Assembly (NCBI RefSeq): GCF_005222955.1
Contig: NZ_LWUA01000044.1
Coordinates: forward strand, 1 to 41,941
Source of the DNA: Blastococcus sp. CCUG 61487
Lineage (GTDB): Bacteria; Actinomycetota; Actinomycetes; Mycobacteriales; Geodermatophilaceae
Direction of reading: 5' to 3'
Length of the DNA: 41,941 bases
A program made the translations under genes and the position numbers. The notes beneath the pieces were generated by a model, which saw nothing but the letters and a program-made list of their open reading frames with translations, was not told where the DNA came from and did not search any database. Below are positions 16,883 to 30,086 of this stretch, piece by piece. Positions within the stretch are counted from its first letter, which is position 1. Each line of letters begins with the position of its first letter.

Positions 16883-17604
16883 CCATCCACCTCTCCCGCC
16901 TGCTCGCGCCGGCGTGACCCGCTGTTCCGCCCGGTGCTTCGCGTGCTGGTGCCGCGCGCTCCTGGACGTCGCTGCGACCCTACCGGCGGCTCCCCCGGCC
17001 GGCTGGCCGCCTCAGCCTCGATGGCCGCCTGCCTCACGACATCGTTCGCGTGCTCCTGTCGGTGGCCTTCGATGTAGAGGGCGGCGACGCGAAGCAGGTA
17101 CGGCTCGTCGCGGAACAGCCCGAGACCGTGGTTGCATCGCTGGCATAGCAAGAGCCGCGTCCGACCGGTCGAATGATCGTGATCGAGGTGCTCCGGGTCG
17201 GGTGTGCCGCAGATCCCGCAAACGTTGCCCTGATCGGCACGCAATTGCTCGACGTCTGCCTTGGTCAAGCCGTAGCGACGAAGCCAGTAGGCATCCTTGC
17301 TGAGACGGTTGTGGCACGCCTTGCAGCGCGTTCCGAAGCCGGACGGCAGGGCGGCGTTCCTGATGTAGTCCGCATGAGCCACCGCCTGCTGACGCGTCGG
17401 GCACCATCGGAAACCCTGAGGCACCCACGACAGGTCCCGGACCTCCTTGCCCAACGAGCGGCGCTGGCGGCGGTACCAGTCGTTGTTCCGAGCACGGTTA
17501 CAGGCGAGGCAGTAGAACGAGAGGCCGTCCGGCAGCGTCTTGTTACGCCCGAAGTCGGAGTGCGGAAGGTGCCTCCCACAGTCTGGGCAGCGCTTCGTCA
17601 TCAC
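16879..17604 (-). CDS. Endonuclease VII-type HNH nuclease in the proteasome operon
   Basis: 241 residues. The centre matches the recombination endonuclease VII family of Holliday-junction and branched-DNA nucleases: C129GIC132, [11 protein letters not shown] (DHDH at 141-144), and C154QRC157NHGLGLF. Two further Cys pairs lie before it, CPDC (6-9) with CLAC (32-35), and C68 with CKAC (94-97), suggesting two zinc-binding units. A basic, disordered tail (about 200-241) ends the protein. It lies 17 bases after pup and overlaps prcB, so it is built into the operon. Base composition looks less GC-rich than its neighbours. As I recall, a similar gene holds this position in other actinomycetes. Its role is unknown; DNA repair is inferred. 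Confidence 0.88.
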   Translation of the reverse strand: MMTKRCPDCGRHLPHSDFGRNKTLPDGLSFYCLACNRARNNDWYRRQRRSLGKEVRDLSWVPQGFRWCPTRQQAVAHADYIRNAALPSGFGTRCKACHNRLSKDAYWLRRYGLTKADVEQLRADQGNVCGICGTPDPEHLDHDHSTGRTRLLLCQRCNHGLGLFRDEPYLLRVAALYIEGHRQEHANDVVRQAAIEAEAASRPGEPPVGSQRRPGARGTSTRSTGRNSGSRRREQAGEVDG

Positions 17605-17621
17605 GCAAAGCGGTCAGGCGG

Positions 17622-17831
17622 TCACTCTCCGCCCTTCTGTACGAATTGACGCACAAAATCTTCGCTGTTCTCCTCTAGGACCTCGTCGATCTCGTCGAGG
17701 ATTGCGTCGAAGTCCTCGGTCACTTCCTTGTGGCGTTCGGCGACCTCGGTGTCGACCGAGGCCTCGACCTCGTCGGTCTCCTCGCGCGAGCGCGTCGCCT
17801 TCTGCTGCCCGCCGGTGTCCCTGGTGGCCAT
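17622..17831 (-). CDS. pup: Prokaryotic ubiquitin-like protein Pup
   Basis: 69 residues, hydrophilic and mostly disordered. The C-terminal half carries the family pattern EDFDAILDEIDEVLEEN, then FVQKGGE. The last codon is GAG, so Pup ends Gly-Gly-Glu and is ready for PafA without deamidation, unlike the Gly-Gly-Gln form of M. tuberculosis. The ATG at 17831 has GGAGG about five bases upstream. First gene of the pup-nuclease-prcB-prcA operon. Confidence 0.98.
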   Translation of the reverse strand: MATRDTGGQQKATRSREETDEVEASVDTEVAERHKEVTEDFDAILDEIDEVLEENSEDFVRQFVQKGGE

Positions 17832-17869
17832 GCTGCCCTCCGGTCCTTCAGGTGACTGCTACTGCCCGC

Positions 17870-17892
17870 AAGCTACCCGTCAGGACTGACAG
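17870..17892 (-). promoter_or_regulatory. Putative PafBC-type (RecA-NDp) promoter of the pup operon
   Basis: On the minus strand CTGTCAGTC (17884-17892) is followed by eight bases and then TAGCTT (17870-17875). The published LexA-independent damage promoter is tTGTCRGTG, eight bases, TANNNT. Seven of nine positions match and the spacing is exact. The upstream part is also a small palindrome, GTCAG-TC-CTGAC. Transcription should start near 17863, about 30 bases before the pup ATG. Confidence 0.6.
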
Positions 17893-17918
17893 TTGGCGGT
17901 CCGCGAACGGGCGCACGG

Positions 17919-19424
17919 TCACGATCCGGTGATGGTGTCGACCAGCTTCTGCGCCGTGGGCGAGGCGTCGAACAGGTCACCGACGTGCTCGCGGGTCCCG
18001 CGCAGCGGCTCCATCGTCGGGATGCGCACGAGGTTCTCCCGGCCCAGGTCGAACACCACCGAGTCCCAGGACGCCGCCGCGACCTGCGCCGGGTACCGCC
18101 GCAGGCACTCCCCGCGGAAGAACGCCCGGGTGTCCTCGGGCGCGTGCACCGTCGCCCGCTCCACCTCGTCCTCGGTGAGCAGCCGCTGCATCGAGCCCCG
18201 GGCGACCAGCCGGTTGTACAGACCCTTGTCCGGCCGCACGTCCGAGTACTGCAGGTCGACCAACTTCAGCCGCGAGTCGCCCCAGTCCGCGCCGTCTCGC
18301 GTGCGGTACCCCTCGAGCAGCCGCAGCTTGGCCGGCCAGTCCAGGCGGTCGGCGCAGCGCATGGGGTCGACGGCGAGGTCCTCGAGCACCTCCGCCCAGC
18401 GGCGCAGCACGTCGTCGGTCTGCTCGTCGCCGTCGCCCTGCTGCGCTACGAACTTCTGCGCCTGCTCCAGGTAGCCCTCCTGGATCTCGAGCCCGGTCAT
18501 CCGGCGTCCGTCCCGCAGGCGCACCGTCTGGGTCAGCGAGGGGTCGTGGCTGATCGCCTGCAGCGCCTCGACCGGCTCGTCCAGCGCGAGGTCGTGGGAC
18601 AGGGCGCGCGCCTCGATCATGGCGAGCACGATCGACGTCGTCCCGACCTTGAGGTAGGTCGCGAGCTCAGCCATGTTGGCGTCGCCGATGATGACGTGCA
18701 GCCGCCGGTACTTGTCGGGGTCGGCGTGGGGCTCGTCGCGGGTGTTGATGATCGGCCGCTTGAGCGTCGTCTCCAATCCGACCTCGACCTCGAAGAAGTC
18801 GGCGCGCTGGGAGATCTGGAAGCCGGCCGTGCGGCTCTCCGTACCGATCCCCACCCGGCCCGCGCCGGCGAACACCTGGCGGGTGACGAAGAACGGGATC
18901 AGCCCGCGGATGATGTCGATGAACGGCGTCCTGCGGTCCATCAGGTAGTTCTCGTGGGCGCCGTACGAGGCGCCCTTGCCGTCGGTGTTGTTCTTGTACA
19001 GCTGGATCGGCGGGGTGCCGGGGATCTGCGCGGCCCGCCGGGTGGCCTCGGCCACCACCCGCTCCCCCGCCTTGTCCCAGAGGACGACGTCGCGCGGGTT
19101 GGTCACCTCGGGCGTGGAGTACTCGGGGTGCGCATGGTCGACGTACAGCCGGGCGCCGTTGGTCAGGATGACGTTGGCCATCCCGGTGTCCTCGTCGAGG
19201 TCGTTGTGGTCCAGCGCCTGCGCCGGGGTGAGGTCGAACCCGCGCGCGTCCCGCAGCGGCGACTCCTCCTCGAAGTCCCACCGCGGACGCCGACGTGTCG
19301 GCGCATCCGCCACGGCCCACGCGTTGACGATCTGGCTGGACAGCGTCGTGGGATTGGCCGTCGGCTGCCCCGGCACCGAGATGCCGTACTCGACCTCGGT
19401 GCCCATGATCCGCCGGACGCTCAT
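17919..19424 (-). CDS. dop: Depupylase/deamidase Dop
   Basis: 501 residues, paralogue of PafA with the same fold. [18 protein letters not shown] opens the ATP site. [14 protein letters not shown] carries the conserved Asp that acts in hydrolysis. [19 protein letters not shown] and [19 protein letters not shown] follow. The insert between the first two motifs (about 40-80) corresponds to the Dop-specific loop. Dop cleaves Pup from substrates; deamidation is not needed here because Pup already ends in Glu. The ATG lies six bases after TAGGGT, so it is transcribed separately from mpa. Confidence 0.97.
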   Translation of the reverse strand: MSVRRIMGTEVEYGISVPGQPTANPTTLSSQIVNAWAVADAPTRRRPRWDFEEESPLRDARGFDLTPAQALDHNDLDEDTGMANVILTNGARLYVDHAHPEYSTPEVTNPRDVVLWDKAGERVVAEATRRAAQIPGTPPIQLYKNNTDGKGASYGAHENYLMDRRTPFIDIIRGLIPFFVTRQVFAGAGRVGIGTESRTAGFQISQRADFFEVEVGLETTLKRPIINTRDEPHADPDKYRRLHVIIGDANMAELATYLKVGTTSIVLAMIEARALSHDLALDEPVEALQAISHDPSLTQTVRLRDGRRMTGLEIQEGYLEQAQKFVAQQGDGDEQTDDVLRRWAEVLEDLAVDPMRCADRLDWPAKLRLLEGYRTRDGADWGDSRLKLVDLQYSDVRPDKGLYNRLVARGSMQRLLTEDEVERATVHAPEDTRAFFRGECLRRYPAQVAAASWDSVVFDLGRENLVRIPTMEPLRGTREHVGDLFDASPTAQKLVDTITGS

Positions 19425-19430
19425 GACCCA

Positions 19431-19436
19431 ACCCTA
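19431..19436 (-). promoter_or_regulatory. -10 box of dop (leaderless)
   Basis: Minus-strand TAGGGT ends six bases before the dop ATG, downstream of the three hairpins that follow mpa. Confidence 0.6.
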
Positions 19437-19446
19437 GGCGGCTCGC

Positions 19447-19556
19447 GGGAGGACGGCCGGGACGCCGCTGACGCCGTCCTCCCTCGCCGTGCTGCTACCT
19501 CCCTCACCGCCGACGGTGAGGGAGGTAGCGCGACGATCAGGGAACCTGATCGTCGC
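19447..19556. repeat. Three tandem hairpins after mpa, family A copy 2
   Basis: Nearest mpa: GCGACGATCAGG (19530-19541) / CCTGATCGTCGC (19545-19556), 12 bp with a 3-base loop. Then GCTACCTCCCTCACCG (19494-19509) / CGGTGAGGGAGGTAGC (19514-19529), 16 bp with a 4-base loop. Then GGGAGGACGGC (19447-19457) / GCCGTCCTCCC (19473-19483), 11 bp. The first two match the layout of the element after the kinase gene (GATCAG hairpin next to a CTCCCTC hairpin), with paired changes in the stem. They begin 14 bases after the mpa stop and probably end that transcript. Confidence 0.8.
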
Positions 19557-19569
19557 CGAAGGCGGGTGG

Positions 19570-21351
19570 CTAGAGGTACTGGCCGGTGTTCGTGGCCGTG
19601 TCGATCGCGCGGCCGGACTCGTTGCCCTTGCCGCTGATCAGCGTGCGGATGTAGACGATCCGCTCGCCCTTCTTGCCCGAGATCCGCGCCCAGTCGTCGG
19701 GGTTGGTCGTGTTGGGCAGGTCCTCGTTCTCCTTGAACTCGTCCACGCACGCCTGCATCAGGTGGCCGACCCGCAGGCCGCCGTTGCCCGTCTCCAGGCT
19801 CTCCTTGATCGCCATCTTCTTGGCGCGGTCGACGATGTTCTGCAGCATGGCGCCGGAGTTGAAGTCCTTGAAGTAGAGGACCTCCTTGTCACCGTTGGCG
19901 TAGGTGACCTCGAGGAACCGGTTCTCCTCGACCTCGGTGTACATCCGCTCGACGGTGCGCTGGATCATCCCGGCGATCGTCGCCTCGCGGCTGCCTCCGT
20001 GCTCGGCCAGGTCGTCGGGGTGCAGCGGCAGGTCGGGTGTCAGGTACTTGCTGAAGATGTCGCGCGCCGCCTCGGCGTCCGGCCGCTCGATCTTGATCTT
20101 CACGTCGAGCCGGCCCGGCCGGAGGATCGCCGGGTCGATCATGTCCTCGCGGTTGGAGGCGCCGATGACGATGACGTTCTCCAGGCCCTCGACGCCGTCG
20201 ATCTCGCTGAGCAGCTGCGGCACGATCGTCGACTCGACGTCGGACGAGACTCCGGAGCCGCGGGTGCGGAAGATCGAGTCCATCTCGTCGAAGAAGACGA
20301 TGACCGGCGTGCCCTCGCTGGCCTTCTCCCGCGCCCGCTGGAACACCAGCCGGATGTGCCGCTCGGTCTCGCCGACGTACTTGTTGAGCAGCTCGGGGCC
20401 CTTGATGTTGAGGAAGTAGGACTTGCCCTGCCCCTCCCCCTTGAGCGCCGACACCTTCTTGGCCAGGGAGTTGGCGACCGCCTTGGCGATCAGCGTCTTG
20501 CCGCAGCCGGGCGGGCCGTACAGCAGGATCCCCTTCGGCGGGCGGAGCTGGTACTCGCGGAACAGGTCCGCGTGCAGGAACGGCAGCTCGACGGCGTCCC
20601 GGATCTGCTCGATCTGGCGCGCCAGACCGCCGATGTCCGAGTAGTCGATGTCCGGGACCTCTTCGAGGACGAGCTCCTCGACCTCGCTCTTCGGGATCCG
20701 CTCGTAGACGTAGCCCGACCGCGACTCGAGCAGCAGGGAATCACCCGCGCGCAGCGGCTGGTCGGACAGCGAGTCGGCGAGGTAGACCACGCGCTCCTCG
20801 TCGGTGTGCCCGATGACCAGGGCGCGCGAGGTGACGCCGTCGATCGGCTCGAGCAGCTCCTTGAGCATGACGACGTCGCCGGCCCGCTCGAAGCCGCGCG
20901 CCTCGACGACGTTCATGGCCTCGTTGAGCATGACCTCCTGGCCGGGGCGCAGGTCGTCTCCCTCGACGTTCGGGGAGAGGGTCACCCGCAGCTTGCGGCC
21001 GCCGGTGAAGACGTCCACCGACCCGTCCTCGTGCCGCTCCAGGAAGATGCCGTAGCCGGACGGAGGCTGCCCCAGCCGGTCGACCTCCTCCTTGAGCGTG
21101 ACCAGCTGCTCGCGTGCGTCCCGCAGCGTCGAGGACAGCTTGTCGTTGCGCTCGGAGAGGAACGCGACCCGGCCCTCCGCCTCGGCGATGCGGTCCTCCA
21201 GGGCCCGCGACTGGCGCGGGCTGTCGGCCACCTTGCGGCGCAGCAGGCTGATTTCTTCCTCGAGGTAGGAGATCTGGGTCAGGAGGGCGGCGACGTCGCG
21301 TTCACGCCGTGCCGTCGTCTCGTCGGAACTCTCGATCGGGCCGGGGCCCAT
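19570..21351 (-). CDS. mpa: Proteasomal ATPase Mpa/ARC
   Basis: 593 residues. An N-terminal coiled coil (about 15-95) captures Pup and is followed by two OB-like domains. The AAA+ module has Walker A GPPGCGKT (279-286), Walker [10 protein letters not shown] (FFDE at 353-356) and [20 protein letters not shown]. The chain ends GQYL, the tail that docks into the proteasome alpha ring. The hexamer unfolds pupylated proteins. The ATG at 21351 is preferred because GGAGG lies about six bases upstream; a longer reading to 21396 would cover the promoter. Confidence 0.96.
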   Translation of the reverse strand: MGPGPIESSDETTARRERDVAALLTQISYLEEEISLLRRKVADSPRQSRALEDRIAEAEGRVAFLSERNDKLSSTLRDAREQLVTLKEEVDRLGQPPSGYGIFLERHEDGSVDVFTGGRKLRVTLSPNVEGDDLRPGQEVMLNEAMNVVEARGFERAGDVVMLKELLEPIDGVTSRALVIGHTDEERVVYLADSLSDQPLRAGDSLLLESRSGYVYERIPKSEVEELVLEEVPDIDYSDIGGLARQIEQIRDAVELPFLHADLFREYQLRPPKGILLYGPPGCGKTLIAKAVANSLAKKVSALKGEGQGKSYFLNIKGPELLNKYVGETERHIRLVFQRAREKASEGTPVIVFFDEMDSIFRTRGSGVSSDVESTIVPQLLSEIDGVEGLENVIVIGASNREDMIDPAILRPGRLDVKIKIERPDAEAARDIFSKYLTPDLPLHPDDLAEHGGSREATIAGMIQRTVERMYTEVEENRFLEVTYANGDKEVLYFKDFNSGAMLQNIVDRAKKMAIKESLETGNGGLRVGHLMQACVDEFKENEDLPNTTNPDDWARISGKKGERIVYIRTLISGKGNESGRAIDTATNTGQYL

Positions 21352-21385
21352 CGCGCACCTCCGCACATCGGGGAGCCAGGAGCCA

Positions 21386-21408
21386 AATCTATACACGCGG
21401 ACCGACGC
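21386..21408 (-). promoter_or_regulatory. Promoter of mpa, weak PafBC-type element
   Basis: Minus-strand TAGATT (21386-21391) is a good -10, about 35 bases before the ATG. Eight bases upstream, GCGTCGGTC (21400-21408) keeps the GTCRGT core of the PafBC element (6 of 9 positions). The -10 is well supported; the PafBC reading is tentative. Confidence 0.5.
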
Positions 21409-21442
21409 CGCGCTCCGGCCTCGTCCGGCGTGGCGACGTGCT

Positions 21443-21507
21443 GGATCGGCCCCCGACCAGGGCCCCGCCCTGAGCCTGCGAAGGGTGGGGAGGACGGGGC
21501 TCCTTCT
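21443..21507. repeat. 3'-end hairpin repeat, family C copy 1
   Basis: Directly after the trmI stop. The outer stem is GCCCCG/CGGGGC (21462-21467 with 21495-21500). The inner stem CCCT/AGGG (21468-21471 with 21482-21485) closes the loop GAGCCTGCGA. The same element follows metH and the SCO1664 gene. Probably a terminator for trmI. Confidence 0.75.
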
Positions 21508-22483
<976 letters not shown>

Positions 22484-22490
22484 CGGACCC

Positions 22491-23444
22491 ATGACGGTGA
22501 CGGTCGAGACGAACCCGACGCCCGCGCAGGCCTCCGAGCCGGTGGCGGACGCCGCGGCCGAGGCCGCCCAGGCACCGCGGCGGCCCTCGCTCTCCCCTAG
22601 CCGCGCGGCCGATTTCAAGACCTGCCCGCTGCTCTACCGGTTCCGCACGATCGACCGGCTGCCCGAGCGCAAGAGCCTGGCCGCCGTGCGGGGCACCCTC
22701 GTGCACTCGGTGCTCGAGAAGCTGTACGACCTCCCGGCGGCCGGCCGCACGGTCGCCGCCGCCCAGGAGCTCATCGAGCCGGCCTGGGCCGAGCTGCGCG
22801 ACGAGCCGGGCATCGCCGAGCTGTTCGAGGTGGCCCAGGAGGACGGCGCCGAGTCCGACGCCAACGCCCCCGAGTCGCTGGAGGCGTGGCTGGCCTCGGC
22901 AGGGAAGCTGGTCGAGAAGTACTTCACGCTGGAGGACCCGACCCGGATCGAGCCCGAGGGTCGCGAGCAGCTGGTCGAGGTGACGCTGCCCGACGGGTTG
23001 CTGCTGCGCGGGTTCGTCGACCGGGTCGACGTCGCGCCCACGGGCGCCATCCGCGTCGTCGACTACAAGACCGGCTCGATGCCCCGCGAGGCGTTCGAGG
23101 CCAAGGCGCTGTTCCAGATGAAGTTCTACGCGCTCGTGCTCTGGCGCACCCGCGGCGTCGTCGCCGCGCAGCTCAAGCTGATCTACCTGGGCGACGGCGA
23201 CGTGCTGACCTACGCCCCCGACGAGCAGGAGCTCGTCCGCTTCGAGCGCACCCTGCTCGCCATCTGGGCGGCCATCGAGCGCGCGGTCAGCACCGGGGAC
23301 TTCCGCCCGAACAAGACGCGACTGTGCGGCTGGTGCGACCACCAGGCGGTCTGCCCGGAGTTCGGGGGCACTCCCCCGCCGTTCCCGGCCGAGGCCGCCG
23401 CGGCGGCGGGCTGGCAGACGCTCCCGCTCGTCGAGCGCGACTGA
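22491..23444 (+). CDS. RecB-like PD-(D/E)XK exonuclease with iron-sulfur cysteines
   Basis: 317 residues. LSPSRAADFKTCPLLYRFR is the typical N-terminal Cys segment. The nuclease core follows: GTLVHSVLEKLY with its His, FVDRVDVAPTGAIRVVDYKT with the catalytic Asp, Asp and Lys, and the QMKFYALVLW helix. Near the C-terminus LCGWCDHQAVCPEF supplies three more Cys, so four can hold a 4Fe-4S cluster as in AddB and Cas4-like nucleases. It should act in DNA end processing. M. tuberculosis counterpart Rv2119. The ATG at 22491 is preferred over an earlier start at 22431 because the promoter lies between them. Confidence 0.92.
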   Translation: MTVTVETNPTPAQASEPVADAAAEAAQAPRRPSLSPSRAADFKTCPLLYRFRTIDRLPERKSLAAVRGTLVHSVLEKLYDLPAAGRTVAAAQELIEPAWAELRDEPGIAELFEVAQEDGAESDANAPESLEAWLASAGKLVEKYFTLEDPTRIEPEGREQLVEVTLPDGLLLRGFVDRVDVAPTGAIRVVDYKTGSMPREAFEAKALFQMKFYALVLWRTRGVVAAQLKLIYLGDGDVLTYAPDEQELVRFERTLLAIWAAIERAVSTGDFRPNKTRLCGWCDHQAVCPEFGGTPPPFPAEAAAAAGWQTLPLVERD

Positions 23445-23452
23445 GCGGCGCC

Positions 23453-24370
23453 GTGGCTCCGTCGGTACGCGCGGCGGTCGCCGCGGATCTCGCCGCGGTG
23501 CTGTGCCTGTACCGGCAGCTCTACACCGAGCGCGAGCTCGCGGAGACGAGCCGGGTGCGGGCGGCGTGGGCCGCGACGCTCACGACGCCGGGACGTCTGG
23601 TGCTGGTCGCCGAGACGTCCGCCCGCCTTATCGGCACCGTCGACCTGACCGTCCTGAGCAACGTCGCCCGCGGCGGTGACCCGTACCTGCTCGTCGAGAA
23701 CGTCGTCGTCGACGAGTGGCACCGGCGTTCGGGAGTGGGGGCGCTGCTCCTCGACGCCGCACGCCGGCACGGCCGGGAGAACGGGTGCTACAAGCTCCAG
23801 CTCAGCGCCGAGGAGTACATCGGGCTCTTCGGCGCGATCGAACACGTCCACACGGACGACCGCGAGCTGATCGAGCGGCACCTCGCGCCCCTGCCGGGGC
23901 CGGTCCTCGACCTGGGGTGCGGGCCGGGCCAGCTGACCGGGTACCTGCACTCCCTGGGGGTGGAGGTCACCGGGATCGATCCGGTGCCCGAGTTCATCGA
24001 GCACGCGCGGGCCACCCACCCCGGTGCCCGCTTCGAGGTGGGCTCGATGTTGGAGCTGGACCGGCCGGCGGGCTCGATCGCCGGGATCCTGGCCTGGTTC
24101 TCCCTCATCCACCTCGAGCCCGCCCTGGTGGACGACGTACTGGCCACCATCCGTCGGGTGATGAGGCCGGGCGGCGTTCTCGTGGCGGGCTTCTTCGACG
24201 GGGCCGCCGTCGAGCCGTTCGCCCACAAGGTGATCACGGCGCACCGGTGGCCGATCGACGAGATGGCGCGGCGGCTCGTGCTGGCCGGCTTCGTCGTGAC
24301 CGAGCGCCTGCAGCGCGCACGGGCAGGCGAGAGCCGGTCCTCCGCCGCCGTCGTCGCAACAGCCGTCTAG
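23453..24370 (+). CDS. GNAT acetyltransferase-SAM methyltransferase fusion
   Basis: 305 residues. Residues 1 to about 120 are a GNAT domain: motif A is VVVDEWHRRSGVGALLLDAA, then HGRENGCYKLQLS. It stops there, without the final GNAT strands that contain the AHAFYxxxGF region. From about residue 121 (AEEYIGLFGAIEHVH) it continues as a class I methyltransferase: VLDLGCGPGQLTGYL with the SAM glycine loop, TGIDPVPEFIEHARA, FSLIHLEP, RPGGVLVAGFFDG. The methyltransferase seems complete and the GNAT half truncated, so an in-frame deletion joining two genes is likely. Substrates unknown. It starts eight bases after the RecB-like gene and may be damage-induced with it. Confidence 0.82.
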   Translation: MAPSVRAAVAADLAAVLCLYRQLYTERELAETSRVRAAWAATLTTPGRLVLVAETSARLIGTVDLTVLSNVARGGDPYLLVENVVVDEWHRRSGVGALLLDAARRHGRENGCYKLQLSAEEYIGLFGAIEHVHTDDRELIERHLAPLPGPVLDLGCGPGQLTGYLHSLGVEVTGIDPVPEFIEHARATHPGARFEVGSMLELDRPAGSIAGILAWFSLIHLEPALVDDVLATIRRVMRPGGVLVAGFFDGAAVEPFAHKVITAHRWPIDEMARRLVLAGFVVTERLQRARAGESRSSAAVVATAV

Positions 24371-24411
24371 GACCGCCAGTGTGCGCGCACCGGGCCGTCC
24401 GGCCGCGGCCG

Positions 24412-25169
24412 TCAGGGAGCGGAGTACTCCACGTGGCGGGCGGCCAGCACGTCGGCGAGCTCGGGCACGCCTATCCCGGCCAGGGTGTCCACATGCGTGA
24501 GCCCGTTCGCGGGCGGGACCGGCTGGAGGCCGGCGACGCCCAGCACCGCCGCCCCCGCGGCCAGGCCGGCCGTGACGCCGACCAGCGAGTCCTCGATCAC
24601 CACGCTGTCCTCCGGCCGGACGCCGAGCGCGGCCATCGCCTGGAGATAGGGCGCCGGGTCGGGCTTGCGCGCCGGCACCTCGTCACCGCAGACGGTGGTG
24701 TCGAACGGGTCGTCGCCGAGGTCCGCGATCATCCGTGCCAGCACGATGTCGGTGAGCCGGCGCGGCGTCGTCGTCACCAGGGCGCTGCGCAGGCCCGCCG
24801 CGCGGACCGCCGCCACGAGCTCGCGGGCGCCCGGCCGCCACGGGATGCCGCCGCCCATCAGCTCGGCCACCCGCTCCTCCACCCAGCGAGCGTCGGCCAG
24901 CGCCTGCTGCTCGCTGCGGACCACGCCGAGGTCGGCGTGCAGCACGCCGATGGCCCGCTGCATGCTCGTGCCCACCGTGGACGCCCGCGCCTCGGCGGAC
25001 ATCCGCCCACCGAGCGCGGCGGCCAGCTCGAACAGCGCCTCGCTCCAGTACTCCTCGGTCTGGACCAGCGTCCCGTCCATGTCGAAGAGGACACTCCGCA
25101 GCCGACTGGAACGGCCCCGGTGCAGGGACCCGCCCCGAGCCTGCGAGGGGTGGGGGGCAGCGGGGTCCT

Positions 25170-25173
<4 letters not shown>
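24412..25173 (-). CDS. HAD superfamily phosphatase (uncertain start)
   Basis: About 253 residues from a GTG overlapping the metH stop (GTGA). The four HAD motifs are intact: LFDMDGTL (nucleophile Asp), TTTPRR, ARKPDP (Lys) and VIEDSLVG. The cap region between about 45 and 115 fits beta-phosphoglucomutase/phosphoglycolate phosphatase relatives. It removes phosphate from a small metabolite that cannot be named. The start is a puzzle: no ATG, GTG or TTG lies between the family C repeat and the catalytic Asp. Either the repeat is translated as a 30-residue leader or initiation is at a CTG at 25101, which would give the usual N-terminus [10 protein letters not shown]. Confidence 0.8.
25108..25170. 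repeat. 3'-end hairpin repeat, family C copy 2
   Basis: Directly after the metH stop. The outer stem is GGACCC/GGGTCC (25126-25131 with 25163-25168). The inner stem CCCC/GGGG (25133-25136 with 25147-25150) closes the same loop GAGCCTGCGA as copy 1. It overlaps the N-terminal coding region proposed for the HAD gene. Confidence 0.75.
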
Positions 25174-28970
<3,797 letters not shown>

Positions 28971-29166
28971 AGGTGTTTCCCCAGTGGTGCTCGGCAGTGG
29001 TGTGCGGGCTCGTCTGCGGTGCGGGCTCCGGCACGCCGGCGGGTGGGCCCAGGCTTGGGCGGTCCCGATGTCGCCCGTCATCGTCTCACTTCCACGGCCG
29101 GAATCCGACCGGGTGATGCGGTTCACCCGCCGCAGCAGTCGCGCCCGCCCCAGTGGTCCGGCGACG
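28971..29166 (-). other. metH upstream region, nothing recognised
   Basis: These 196 bases before metH contain no gene. GGGTGA/TCACCC (29111-29116 with 29123-29128) forms a small hairpin, and a GCCCA-AGCC-TGGGC hairpin lies nearer the gene. I looked for cobalamin, SAM and SAH riboswitch cores and found none convincing. No clear TANNNT promoter for metH was seen either, so the control of this gene is open. Confidence 0.5.
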
Positions 29167-29172
29167 TAGGCT
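29167..29172 (+). promoter_or_regulatory. -10 box of the PAC2 gene (leaderless)
   Basis: TAGGCT ends seven bases before the GTG at 29180. It decides the start: earlier in-frame starts would lie upstream of the promoter. Confidence 0.6.
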
Positions 29173-29179
29173 CGGAGGG

Positions 29180-30040
29180 GTGATCGACCCGAAGTCCACC
29201 TCCGATGACCTGCCGGATCTCACCGACCCGGTGGTGGTGGCGGCCTTCGAGGGCTGGAACGACGCCGGGGACGCCGCCACCGGTGCGGTCGAGCACCTCG
29301 AGCTGATCTGGGACGCCAAGCCGCTGGCCGCGCTGGATCCCGAGGACTACTACGACTTCCAGGTCAACCGGCCGACTGTCTCGCTGATCGACGGGGTGAG
29401 CCGCCGGGTGGAGTGGCCCACCACGCGCGTGTCGGTGGCCCGCCCGCCGGGCAGCGAGCGCGACATCGTCCTCATCCGCGGCATCGAGCCGAACATGCGC
29501 TGGCGCTCCTTCTGCGAGGAGCTCATCGGGCTGCTGCACGAGCTGGACGCGCAGACGGTGGTCTCCCTCGGCGCCCTGCTCGCCGACACCCCGCACACCC
29601 GGCCCACGCCGGTCACCGGATCGGCCTATGACGAGGAGTCGGCGACGGCCTACGGCCTGGAGACCTCGCGGTACGAGGGGCCCACGGGCATCCTCGGCGT
29701 CTTCCAGGACGCCTGCGTGCAGGCCGGGCTGCCGGCGATCAGCTTCTGGGCCGCGGTGCCGCACTACGTGTCGCAGCCGCCCTCGCCGCGGGCCACCGTC
29801 GCGCTGCTCCAGCGGGTCGAGGAGGTCCTGGAGCTGCCCGTGCCGCTGGGCGCGCTGCCGCAGCAGGCCGAGGACTGGGTCGCGACCGTCGACGAGATGG
29901 CCAGCGAGGACGAGGAGGTCGTCGAGTACGTCCGCTCCCTCGAGGAGCGGCAGACCGAGGTCGACCTCTCCCAGGCCAGCGGCGACCAGATCGCCCGCGA
30001 GTTCGAGCGCTACCTCAAGCGCCGCGGCGGCACCGGCTGA
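29180..30040 (+). CDS. PAC2 family protein
   Basis: 286 residues, cytosolic. It has the PAC2 (proteasome assembly chaperone 2-like) fold: [20 protein letters not shown] near the start, then [20 protein letters not shown] and [19 protein letters not shown]. The C-terminus (about 240-286) is helical and acidic. Family members occur beside proteasome and metH regions in actinomycetes (Rv2125 in M. tuberculosis), but a chaperone role in bacteria is not shown. The GTG at 29180 was chosen from the TAGGCT box. Confidence 0.9.
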   Translation: MIDPKSTSDDLPDLTDPVVVAAFEGWNDAGDAATGAVEHLELIWDAKPLAALDPEDYYDFQVNRPTVSLIDGVSRRVEWPTTRVSVARPPGSERDIVLIRGIEPNMRWRSFCEELIGLLHELDAQTVVSLGALLADTPHTRPTPVTGSAYDEESATAYGLETSRYEGPTGILGVFQDACVQAGLPAISFWAAVPHYVSQPPSPRATVALLQRVEEVLELPVPLGALPQQAEDWVATVDEMASEDEEVVEYVRSLEERQTEVDLSQASGDQIAREFERYLKRRGGTG

Positions 30041-30086
30041 GCCTGGGTGATCTGCGGTCCTCCGGGCCTCCACTCCGCACGGCGGA

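Noticed and set aside
24371-24411. Terminator hairpin between the fusion gene and the HAD gene
   Set aside because: GGCCG/CGGCC pairings exist, but only five base pairs in very GC-rich sequence, so not distinguishable from chance.
28971-29166. Cobalamin riboswitch before metH
   Set aside because: CCACTGGGGCGGG resembles part of the class, but the B12 box and the GGTGNAANTCC core are absent, and the space needed upstream is taken by the PAC2 promoter and gene.
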